DNA from: Adenophora triphylla var. japonica
Taxonomy: Eukaryota > Streptophyta > Magnoliopsida > Asterales > Campanulaceae
Reading direction: 5' to 3'
Assembly: GCA_022495995.1 (NCBI GenBank)
Contig: JAFEMH010001241.1
Span: 372,001-436,000, forward strand
DNA: 64,000 nucleotides
Shown: positions 10,713-20,177 of the stretch, in pieces
Layout of the letters: each line of letters starts with the position of its first letter
Position numbering within the stretch: position 1 is the first letter of the stretch
The notes under the pieces: model-generated
Databases searched by the model: none
What the model saw: only the letters and a program-made list of their open reading frames with translations
What the model was told of the DNA's origin: nothing
Translations under genes and position numbers: made by a program

Positions 10713-12342
10713 TGTTGGGTTTTGGGGTTACAAACACAGCGGAAGATTTAATTTTAACATCAAAACCCTAGCCCTATGATCCATCTAGCATGAAGAGATT
10801 AGAAATTAATATGAGATAGAATTTACATACCTTGAATGCGATGAAGATTAACAAAGTAGATCACAAAATTCAAGCCTTAGAATTTTGATATCGAAACGGA
10901 TCTTCTTCTACCTTGTTCAAACCTTGTGATGAATCAACGAACGGAGGCTTCAAGCTCTTGGTGATTAACCTATCACCCTCTATCGGTAATCCACACGCGA
11001 ACGAATTCAAGAACACCTTCTTGATGGATTGCTAGATGATCCTCTTGATTATTGAATCAATATTCAATAATCAAAGCCAAAACAATGGAACAATTTGGGA
11101 CTTTTGATTCAAAATCAAAATCAAAATCTAGAGTTTCAAAAACCTTGGATTATGATGTGAGAGAGAGGAAAATATGGCTCCAAGGCTGTATTTATATTCC
11201 ATATAAATCCCCTAACAATTAGGGTAGAAACCTTGCAAAACACCAATTCCTTCCTAGCCAAGGAAAACTGTACGAACATGAAATTTGGCCTTGGCACGAG
11301 TCGTGCCAATTGGCACGAGTTGTGCCCTTTGCTTTCATTCGTGCTCACGAGTCATTCCTTGAGCCCCAACTCGTTCTGATCAAAACGAGACAAAAACCAA
11401 GTCGTGTCTCATCCTTGGTCACGAGTCGTTTTCCATGGCATGAGTCGTGACCCAGGGCACGAGTCGTGCTCTTGGTCACGAGTCGTGCCAGAACCCAAAT
11501 TTCCAATTTTCAGCTTGAATCAAATTCATTCTTTTGTGTGTGACCCTTTAGGAATTATATTTTATGTTGGCAGTGAGTTGAAACATCAACCTCACAAGAC
11601 ATAAGTGACTTCTAGCAAATCATTATGTCCACCCAATAAATATAACATCAAAGCTTGATTCCTTAATAGATCCAATGTCATAATCCCTTTGTCCACGATG
11701 TCCAATTGAACATGAGTCATGGTCTAGGTCAACTCATTCCGTTCAATGCTTTCTCGATTCCGAATATGTTGATTATCCAAATGAATTTGATCTCTATCAA
11801 ATTACTTGAGTGCGGCCACACATTTCATCAACATCATTCATCGAGGGGCCCAACCAAACATCTCCCTTCATAGGAGGGATAAATCCCATCTTGACTTATC
11901 ATTTTTCCCTACATGGATCCAAACGTGCTAACATAGCCCTTATTGCTATCCGATTAAAGATAGTGTTAGACTATATCAAACACGATCTTCACCATGTGGA
12001 AGACGATGATAATCTCAGGTACAAAGGATTCAATAACATGACTATCATGAGATTTAATCATGACAACAGACCATGTCATAAATCTCATAAGTAGGTCAAG
12101 TCCAATATTTGTTCTCTAGCAAGTATCCATAAGTGTAATGTGCATCTCCATGAATATAATCATCTCTATGATTATCCATTACCAACTTATACTAGTTGTT
12201 CACAACAACTAGGGATGCAGTTCAATATAATAAACATGCAAACATATAATGAACAGAATAAATGCGCTCTATAATAAATAATAAAGATGATACATAACGG
12301 TTCAAGTCAATCATAACTATAGCCTAGGGCATTACACCAACA
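10713..12342 (-). repeat. Copia-2 3' LTR
   Basis: 1630 bp with TGTTGGGTTTTGG and ACACCAACA edges, the same ends as the Copia-1 LTRs. TATA-like words on the minus strand lie at about 11184-11208. Upstream of these is a cluster of CACGAGTCGTG dyads. Confidence 0.8.
11291..11490. promoter_or_regulatory. CACGAGTCGTG dyad array in the Copia-2 U3
   Basis: Dyads built on CACGA-G-TCGTG have centres at 11300, 11319, 11351, 11425, 11444, 11463 and 11482. Five of the intervals are 19 bp within runs or 32 bp between neighbours (19, 32, then 19, 19, 19 in the second group). The first is a perfect 9+1+9 inverted repeat (TTGGCACGA and mirror). They lie about 90-300 bp upstream of the minus-strand TATA. Confidence 0.7.
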
Positions 12343-12357
12343 ATCTCCCACTTGCAC
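12343..12357 (-). other. Copia-2 polypurine tract
   Basis: On the minus strand GTGCAAGTGGGAGAT abuts the 3' LTR, as in other copia elements. It overlaps the pol stop codon by one base. Confidence 0.75.
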
Positions 12358-13250
12358 TAGGCTCCATCTATGTATCTAATACCCATGGACCTCACATGAC
12401 CATCATGCTTAGCTTGTGCGAGGGGCTTTGTAAGCGGATCCCCAATGTTATCATCGGTTGATACTTTGCATATCTTAACGTCTCCCCGATCAATGAACTC
12501 TCGAATGAGATTGAAAAGTCTAAGTATATGTTTGGATCTCTGGTGTGACCTTGGTTCCTTTGCTTGTGCAATGGCACCATTGTTGTCACAATAAAGTTCC
12601 ACCGGATTAGTGATACTTGGAACAACTTCCAAGTCACTAATGAACTTCTTGATCCTAACCGCCTCCTTAGCTGCATCGGATAACGCTATATATTCGGCCT
12701 CAGTAGTAGAATCGGCAATAGTACTCTGCTTGGAACTCTTCCAACATATCGCACCTCCGTTAAGCATAAACACAAATCCCGACTGCGATCAGAAATCATC
12801 CTTGTCGGTTTGGAAGCTAGCATCTGTGCAACCTCCTACAACAAGATCTTCTTCCATCCCTCCAAATACCAAGAACGCATCCTTAGTTCTTCGTAATTAC
12901 TTTAGGATCGTTTTGACTGCCATCCAATGGTTCACACCCGGATCAGATTGGTAACGACTTGTCATGCTCAAAGCATACGAGACGTCGGGTCTAGTACAAA
13001 TCATAACATACATGATAGAACCAATAGCCGAAGCGTATGGAATATCATTCATCCTCTTTCGTTCATCAGTTGTCTTAGGACACTGAGCCTTACTAAGAGT
13101 AACACCATGACCCATTAGCAAGTTTCCTCTCTTATAATTTTCCATCTTGAATCTTCTAAGAACCTTGTCAATGTAGGTACTTTGACTCAAACCAATGATC
13201 CTCTTAGATCTATCTCTATAGATCTTGATACCAAGGATGTAAACGGCTTC
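12357..13250 (-). pseudogene. pol: Copia-2 pol, RT C-terminus and RNase H
   Basis: Minus-strand frames encode the end of a copia reverse transcriptase (ILGIKIYRD near the Tat-A junction, then YASAIGSIMYVMICTRPDVSYAL) and the RNase H domain. RNase H shows STTEAEYIALSDAAKEA and ELYCDNNGAIA, with catalytic Glu and Asp present, and ends at a TAG at 12357-12359. A frame change near 12850-12900 separates the two parts. The 5' continuation is at 56276 and above. Confidence 0.8.
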
Positions 13251-14221
13251 TGTGAGCATTGTGAGGGATTTTGAGTCGCCACCTATATTATTCGTTTGGA
13301 AAACATAGAAAAACCATTTTTTTGAAAGAGATTTGGGTTCGGGGCTTAGGTTATGGAATGGGAAGGTCAAGGAGCACCCATTCCACCCAATCCGGGGATC
13401 GGTCTTGCTAAAGAAAAGAGAGGTTTTCAAAAAAGAGAAGAAGATTTCAAATAAAAAATAAATAAAGATCCATTTAACGGGGTTAAACGGAATGTAGGAT
13501 CGATTGCTTCGAGACCGTCCCCATGATTTGGAGAGGCTCTAGGCCGACCCTAGATTCTATGGATTTATACCACTCTAACAATCAATTAGAAAGGGATTTA
13601 GGGGTTACCTTGCGTGAGGTGATTTGGGCAGAGTTTCGACTCAAGTTTAGAATCGAATCTTGATACGGACAGAGCTTCGCCTCAGTCCTTGACTCGGATC
13701 TTGACGTTTGTTTATCAACAAGGTTGACAAACAAACTTTGAGGTGATTTTAGGGTGATTTTGTAGGAATCTTTCAGGGAGAGAAACCAACAAAATGTGTG
13801 TGAATTGTGGAATTGTGGACCTTTTTGAACCTTGGAAGTCACCAAGTATTTATAGGTGTTGGAGAGGTGTTGAAGATGAGATCAAACACTTCAAGAAGGT
13901 TCCAGACTCCAAGCTCTATTGGTTGGCCGGATGGATGAAGTTTTATCTTGAAAAGAGGTTGAAATTGACGAGGAAACTGTCATCTGCATGCTGCAGAAGG
14001 ACAATATCTCGCGCAAGACACGCCATTCCGCGCGAGATATTGCTCCTGTGGACAATTGTGTCCTTCCCTCGTTATCTCGCATGCAGTTTAGTCCCAAACT
14101 AACGGTGGTTAGTCAAAACTTAACGAAACATGACGAAATGGTGGATTTCTACTTTTTGACTCAAAGCGAGACTTAGAGTGGTATAAATATGATCCGATGT
14201 GTTCAGAATGGGGTGTCTACA
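13251..14221 (-). repeat. Tat-A 3' LTR
   Basis: 971 bp. On the minus strand it starts TGTAGACACCCC at 14221 and ends at 13251. It pairs with 55316-56275. Its palindrome pair at 14006-14037 shows CG losses relative to the 5' copy. Confidence 0.9.
14006..14037. promoter_or_regulatory. CGCG palindrome pair, Tat-A 3' LTR U3
   Basis: TCTCGCGCAAGA (14007-14018) and TTCCGCGCGAGA (14026-14037), centres 19 bp apart. The two also pair with each other as a 13-bp inverted repeat, CAATATCTCGCGC (14002-14014) with 14030-14042, around a 15-bp loop. Confidence 0.75.
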
Positions 14222-14230
14222 GAGCCCCTC
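14222..14230 (-). other. Tat-A polypurine tract
   Basis: GAGGGGCTC on the minus strand, directly adjoining the 3' LTR and identical to the Tat-B tract at 39214-39222. Confidence 0.8.
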
Positions 14231-14292
14231 ATCGACAAGTCTTATGAAAGAAGTCATGTCGACGATAGAAAAGACATAATTCTGAACATCGG

Positions 14293-14354
14293 GATGGTCG
14301 GGCCGCACGGCTTCCTACGTATCTCTATCGGAGAATCAGACCATAACGTAGTTC
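14293..14354 (-). other. Two-hairpin UTR element, Tat-A 3' copy
   Basis: On the minus strand: outer stem CTACG/CGTAG, inner stem TCTC-CGATA-GAGA, then a second hairpin GCC-GTGC-GGC. It lies about 70 bp upstream of the 3' LTR. Confidence 0.6.
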
Positions 14355-14479
14355 GACTCCAAAACACGAAAAGGCTGCTTTAGGTATTTTGAAAATTATT
14401 TTGAAAATCGAGGAGATTTTGTTTTTGAAAAGGTAAATTCATACTGAGGAATCAAATCAAGACCCAATTCTGAATATAC

Positions 14480-14915
14480 CTGCTTGTCTGAAGATTCGCC
14501 TGTCTGGGCTCCGAACCTGCGGGAAAATATGTTAGAAAACAAAGGCTCACCTGTCCGGTCCTTTGAGTCCTGTCGGTTTTGTGATGATTCGCCTGTCTGG
14601 GCTCTGAATCAAGCTTTTTGTTGTTGAGGATGACGATTCACCTGTTTGGGCATTGAATCGGGCTTTTCTGATGACGATCCACCTGTCTGGGCGTTGGACC
14701 GGGCTTTTGTGATGACGATCCACCTGTCTGGGCGTTGGACCGGGCTTTTCTGATGACGATCCACCTGTCTGGGCGTTGGACCGAGCTTTTGATTTGACGA
14801 TCCACCTGTCTGGGCATTGGACAAAGCTTTTCTGTTGACGATCCACCTGTCTGGGCGTTGGATCGAGCTTTTCTTTTGATGATTCACCTTTCTGGGCTCT
14901 GAATCATGTGGACTG
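14480..14915. repeat. 41-bp tandem array in the Tat-A 3' UTR
   Basis: The word ACCTGTCTGG recurs at 14681, 14722, 14763, 14804 and 14845, exactly 41 bp apart, with more diverged units on both sides. Each unit can fold through GATTCA/TGAATC or GATCCA/TGGATC. Tandem arrays in this part of Tat elements are known and are a described source of satellite DNA. Open frames across it are a by-product of the repeat. Confidence 0.8.
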
Positions 14916-15334
14916 AGTTGATTTTTGGATCAGTTGGTTTTCGGGCGACTGGTTCCGTACCGGGCGATCGTGCGGGTGTCACGTTTGGCTCGTTCCGTGA
15001 CTTGCGGAGCCGATTTTTCCACGTTTCCTTGCTAGTGTATCATTTCCAAGGGTAAATGTGTCAAAATCTTGAATTTTGACATTGCGTAGACGCTTATGGT
15101 CGAGGACAATTTTGTCAATTTCCAGAAGGTATATCTCGTGCGATATAAGATATACCGCGCGGGATATGCACTGTCGAGGCAATATAAAACAGCAGCTGTT
15201 GTTTTAATTTGAAAACATCCTTTTCAGATTCCCTCCCTAGCTCGAGCCAAGGTCGTTTTCTCTGCAAATTTTTGTGGATTGCTCGTTGATTCCTCCCTCT
15301 AAACATCTCTCAATCCTTGCTCTCTCCACAATCG
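14916..15334 (+). promoter_or_regulatory. Promoter region of the Tat-A plant mobile domain gene
   Basis: A palindrome pair at 15134-15145 and 15153-15164 (TCTCGTGCGATA, TACCGCGCGGGA; centres 19 bp apart) is followed after 17 bp by a TATA-like word in AATATAAAAC (15181-15190). A pyrimidine-rich leader then runs to the ATG at 15335. Confidence 0.55.
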
Positions 15335-17593
15335 ATGGCTCAAGAGCGGAAGAATCCGATTTTGGGGAGTTACTTGCTTGGGAAGGATTATCCCCGCGAC
15401 GACCTTACATTCGATAGGGACGCGCATATCTCCACCGCCGTTCGGGAAGGTTTGGTAAGAGCTTCTTTCTCAATTCTTGTTTCTCATATTGCATTGATTT
15501 TGAACCCACTTTTCCTTGAATTCGAATTCCATCAATGGCCATTTCTTTCTTTGTCTTTGTTTAGAACTAGGTTCTTTCTTGCATGCTCTGTTTTTGTTGG
15601 ATTTGTTGAATGATTGTTGTTGCGTTGAGTGCGTATGAGTCTCCTGCATATCATGGATTGTAGGAGGGGTTGATTCGGGTCATCAATGGCATCCTTGGGC
15701 AAGCTTTTCTTGTACGCCCGCCAAGTGTTCGATGAAATGCCTCAATGAAAATTTTCTTTTATTTCATTGAGTTTTTGCCATGGAATGATTTCTAATATTG
15801 CCCTTTTTGTTTTTCCTCTGTTTTGCAGTCGTATAGGCCGACGAAGAATTGCCGTGGGAGCCCAAAACTGGCTAGAGCTGTGTGGGACAAGATCAAGGAT
15901 CTTAATGGTGTTCGAGATAGGGTGGCCCAAACGGGGCTTCTGACTTTTGTTGATAACCTTCAGGGAATGAGACGGACCCCCCAAGTCCTTCAGGCGATCA
16001 GGGAGAGGTGGTGGGATACTACCCACACCGTTCATCTGCGTTTTAGGGAAGCAACCATGACTCCGATGGACTTTCTTGCTATCACGGGGCTAGAGTTCAC
16101 CGGTGAGCCCCTTTCGAAGACTGCGGGTTATAAGCCTGCGAGCCCTACTATGTGGAGGCAGTTGATTGGTTTTGCCCCTAACAAGGTCAAGGGTTTTGCT
16201 GCTGAGCTAACACCCCTCCAGCGTCAGATTGAGGATTATGCACTTAAGCCGAATGTGAATACTGATCGGTTGGTGCGGGGTGCCCTTTGGTATATTCTTT
16301 CTGAGACCATCTTTGCGAACCACTCCCATACGGCTCGTCTTTCCCTGTTAGATTTTTTGGTGAATTTGGATGAGGTGAGTACCTACGATTGGGGCTCAGC
16401 GGGGCTGGCCTTCAGCTATCACGCCATGGACGAGGCATGTAGGCATACCAAGGATACCTTGTCGGGGTATTCTTATGCTTGGGAGGTATGCTCCTGATTC
16501 TGCTTCTGTTCTCTGTATACCTTGTTTGTATTTCGTACTGAATCCATTCTGTTTTCTTGTACAGATATGGGGCTATACTGTCCTTGGATTGTACAAGTTT
16601 GAGTTGGAGAGCCAGACCCCTTTGTCCCCGGATATCAGGAGGTGGAGCAATCCCAATCGGAGTGTTGATGAGGATGAGGATCAGGAGTAGACCCTGACGG
16701 TGGCAGAGGCGCGGGCCATGCTGGACACTTTTAAGTATGAGCGGCTGGGCCTTTATCTATGGACCCTGTTGGAGCGGGAGGTGCATCGTGCTTGGGATGC
16801 CACTGCGATGCAGAGGATGCTGGCATCTCTGGAAGGGGATACTATGTGCCTTGGTGAGCGGGTCTTCCCACAGCATGGACGGGGTAGACTATCATATAGG
16901 GCGCCAGCGGATCCGCCGAGGGTGATGTACCCTACCCACTTCATTCCAGATGATGGTTATGCCGATCTCATGGTGGGTTGTGCGGCTACGACTCGTGTTG
17001 TCCTAGGAGCCTCCTATGAGGAGTTCTTGCCTCGGCTGATGGGTCCCCTTCTGGTGGGTGCTAGGAGATCGCTTGCTCGTGGCTCCGCTTCTGCCTCTGC
17101 CTCAGGTTCATCAGCCCCTTGTACCTCTTCCCAGTCTGCTGGTTCTCTGCCTTTTGCGCCAGACTTCGGTCCTCTGAGCTACACATACATGATGGGGAGT
17201 ATGCCGATGATGGGCCATATCCCGACTATGGACCATATTCCCGAGGGTTACCGCCTTCCGCCGAATGTCTCCTTGGTATGCTTCTGTTTATATTATTTTC
17301 CGTATTCGTCCATATAAGTGTATATGTCCGACTTCATCTGAGTATTTCTTTCCCTTTGTTGTCAGGTCACAATGTCCGCGGCCGATTACAACCGTGGCGC
17401 GACCAAGATGGCGGGACTGATGGCCCTGGTGTCGGACCTGTCTGAGAGGCTGTTCCAGAAGGCTTCTTTGGCGGCCTCGACAGTGGCCTCTGCGGTGACC
17501 CCTACTTGTGGAGCCAAGAGGTCGAGGAGGGATGGAAGCCCCCGTAGTGGTGATGGCGGAGGTGCCGGCGGCTCGGGCGATCTGATGGCTTGA
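15335..17593 (+). pseudogene. Plant mobile domain (MAIN-like, PF10536) protein, antisense extra gene of Tat-A
   Basis: Four phase-0 exons with canonical GT/AG edges: 15335-15454, 15829-16485, 16565-17275 and 17366-17593. Together they give about 570 residues. Exons 2 and 3 show the plant mobile domain signature: MTPMDFLAITGLEFTGEPL, then VSTYDWGSAGLAFSYHAMDEACR and YAWE. The tail is Ser/Ala-rich and basic. One in-frame TAG at 16688-16690 is the only break I see, possibly a former CAG. Plant mobile domain genes occur both in transposons and as domesticated genes acting in gene silencing and meristem maintenance; this copy sits inside a retrotransposon. It is transcribed opposite to Tat-A and has its own TATA box and introns. 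Confidence 0.75.
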
Positions 17594-18126
17594 CCCCCCT
17601 TTTATCTCTGTTTGTTTTTCTGATGATCTGTACATATTGGCCGTGTGGGCCCAGATAATTTTTTTTCTTTGGTACCTGATAGAAACAAGTAGGTAGCACA
17701 AAAACATGTTTTCTTAAGTCCTAATCCTAGGTTTAACTAGTTAATTTTTTAACTTTCTCGACTTTTCGTATTTTGGAAATGGAATGGCCGTCTAGGCCAC
17801 AATTTTGAGCTTAGATTTTGTGTTGCACTGCATGTTATGAACTGTATGCGCATGTTTTTCGAGACTTGCTTCGTCAAGTCGGGGTTAGATTGCTGTTTGT
17901 GCAGAGCTGTTGCTGTTTTGCCGAGGCGATATCTCGCGCAGGACAAGGTGTCTCGCACGAGACACGTTACCCAGGCAGAATCCTTTTCCTTCTTCGAACG
18001 GGATTTTGTCAGTTTTCCCTATAAAAACACCTTGTAGTCAGGCCAGATAACACATCCTAGCCTTTCAAACTCTAGAGATATTCTGTTAGGGTGAAGTTCT
18101 TGTCTTCTCTTTCAACCCTGCGATCC
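17594..18126 (+). promoter_or_regulatory. Spacer with palindrome pair and TATA box for the DUF7745-like gene
   Basis: After the plant mobile domain stop there is T-rich sequence, then TCTCGCGCAGGA (17932-17943) and TCTCGCACGAGA (17951-17962), centres 19 bp apart. TATAAAA follows at 18020-18026, about 105 bp before the ATG at 18127. Confidence 0.55.
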
Positions 18127-19624
18127 ATGGCTTCCAAGGAGATTGCCCCAACGTCCATGATTGTCGATGATTTTTCTTTGTCGTCTGATGTGATTGAAGC
18201 CTTCAAGCAAGCATCAAGAGATTTTGTGAGGTCGTTTCGCAACCGATCTCGCAATAGGTTCATAGCATAATTTGGATTCAAAATCCTTTTTACCTTGAAG
18301 AACCTTCAACCGGATTGGAATCTGTTACAGGGTGCTGCTAGATTTTGGGATCCCTCTTTCCATCTTTTCAATTTTTCTTTGAATGAGATGGTGCCTACTG
18401 TGGAGGAATTTGCTATTATCTTGGATATGCCTTTGACTGGTGAGATTGGTGTTCCTAAATACAATAGGAATCATTCAGAGGCCTTGAATGAATTTCTAGG
18501 GATCCCCCTTGATACTTGCTATGAGTTGGTTCACCGTAGGTGGGTGGATTGTTCTTCTTTTCCTGGACGATTCAGCGGAGATTCGGATGATGATGCCTTT
18601 CATGTCTACAAACGGAACTTTCTGGCCCTTTCTCTTTTCGGAGATGTTTTTGTTTACATGCAGGGATGGCTTGGTTGACTCCCAATTGGTGGAAATTGTT
18701 CTGCATGCTAGAAAACGTTCTAGGAACATTATCCCGCTTATTTTGGGTGAAACCCTGCATGGTCTTGATGAGCTGCATAAGACCGGTGCCATGACTCAAG
18801 GGACTCCTCTTTTGTTGACTATTTGGCTTAGGGAGCATTTCAAGTTGGTAGGTCCCCCGTTGGAATATTCCCCTTTCACATATCATACGCGAAAGTTGTT
18901 GATCAAGGATCTCTCGACGGATGAATGGGCTGAGTTGATTGCGAAGATGGTAACTGCTGATATTCTTTGGTGTCCACCTTATTGGAGGTTGAACAAGTAT
19001 ATTGCCAATACCAAGGGTTTTGACAGGGTTGTTCTTCCGGGTTTGCGAGATTCCTCCTTTTATTTTCCCAAACGGGTGCTCCGTCAGTTTGGTCAGCAGC
19101 AGGACACTTATCTTTTCGAAGGGGCCTCTCGTGATGTGTCTTATATTGGTGTAGAGTTTGCGCAGGTGCTATCTCAAGCATGGGGCGAAGGAACTAGTCG
19201 GGACCGCTGGTCGAACCTTCGGACTTTTAATGCAAGTGTCTTCTTGTCTGACAAGTATTTGGATTGGTTCCTTCATACCGGTCACCCTAGTGCGGAGAAG
19301 ATTGATGATCTGCGGCTTTCACTGTTAGGGGATTCTTTTGTAGCTAGCAGTATTTTGCGAAGGAGCGAGGCTCAGTCTGATCCTGCTAATGTACGGACCG
19401 ATCCAACCCAGGATTTTCTTGACGGGGATTGGTATGAGAGGCGAGGCAAAGGGATGCCTGGAAAGACGCAAGCTTTGGATAGGCCCAATGTCTTCAAGAG
19501 GCTTTCGGAGTCTGTCTTTGATCGTCTCGAGGGATGTTCTGCTTCGAAGGGCCCAAAGCGCAAGAAGGATCGCGAAGACGGTGGTGATCATGTCCGCCGG
19601 CCTACCAAGTCAATGAAGGGCTAG
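18127..19624 (+). pseudogene. DUF7745-like protein, second antisense extra gene of Tat-A
   Basis: The ATG at 18127 starts a frame whose body matches the DUF7745-type proteins found beside plant gypsy polyproteins: FWDPSFHLFNFSLNEMVPTV near the start, LIPLILGETLHGLDELH-like block, ILWCPPYWRLNKYI and PGLRDSSFYFPKRVLRQFG. The C-terminus is basic (KGPKRKKDRE). It is broken by a TAA at 18268-18270 and by a frame change in a T run near 18645-18660. No intron is needed. A possible poly(A) signal AATAAAA lies near 19744. The function of the family is unknown to me. Like the neighbouring plant mobile domain gene it lies between pol and the 3' LTR on the opposite strand. Confidence 0.65.
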
Positions 19625-20112
19625 ATCTTAAGGAGTACCAAGAGATTGCTTTGATAGATCAATGGCTTTATTTTATTAGTATTTTTTTAAGGTTGTTAGC
19701 TTAGTAAATTAGTCGTTGTGGTTAGGATTTCCCTTTTGTCATTAATAAAATGCATTCGATTAATAAAGGACAAAAGTAGATTTATTTATTTGATTAGCGG
19801 AGGCTGCCTACGTTCCTCTTTTACAGCAATTAAATAAGAGGCTCAGGTCTAACGTAGCTCATTTTTTAGAGAAAAAGGACAAAATACGGCTTCAGGCCGA
19901 GGGGTAATCTCGCGCGAGACAAGGCTCCCCCCTTTCTTTTTTTTATTTTTTATTTTTTATTTTTTTATGCACACCCTTTCTTTTGCCTAGCTGCCTTTTC
20001 AGGTTTTCAATCTAGCGGGCTTCTTTTCTTGTGCAAGCTCTAATTTTTGCCTAGGCCGTCCCCTTTGGGATTTTCAACCTAGCGAGCAATTTTTTCTTTT
20101 TAGGAGGCCAAG
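19625..20112. other. Spacer between the DUF7745-like gene and pol
   Basis: Convergent 3' ends of the antisense gene (plus) and pol (minus). It contains an unpaired palindrome TCTCGCGCGAGA at 19908-19919, T runs at 19935-19967, and two copies of the post-integrase motif at 19981-20097. Confidence 0.55.
19981..20097 (-). other. Post-integrase structured motif, two copies, Tat-A
   Basis: Minus-strand copies at 20097-20044 and 20020-19981 share GCTAGRTTGAAAA, a small stem (TCCC/GGGA or CCT/AGG), then CTAGGCAAAA. They begin about 15 bp after the ancestral pol stop. Homologous pairs exist in Tat-B (37826-37948) and Tat-C (48763-48899). Confidence 0.6.
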
Positions 20113-20177
20113 TCATGCGAAGTATTTCTTGAGCTTGTCCATGTTGACCGACTTCGGTAGTTGATTTCCGTCTAAGT

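Larger units (their letters stand above)
10713..13250 (-). mobile_element. Copia-2: Ty1/copia element, 3' segment
   Basis: The 3' LTR, purine tract and the end of pol are on the minus strand. The element is cut at 13251 by Tat-A and resumes at 56276: the flanking bases GCTTC (13246-13250 and 56276-56280) are duplicated and the RT reading continues across. The left flank within Tat-D gag is CAAGG. Confidence 0.85.

Noticed and set aside
14547..14887. Two minus-strand open frames of 92-99 codons with repeated residues
   Set aside because: They are translations of the 41-bp array in two frames; the period is not a multiple of three and no start context or domain supports them.
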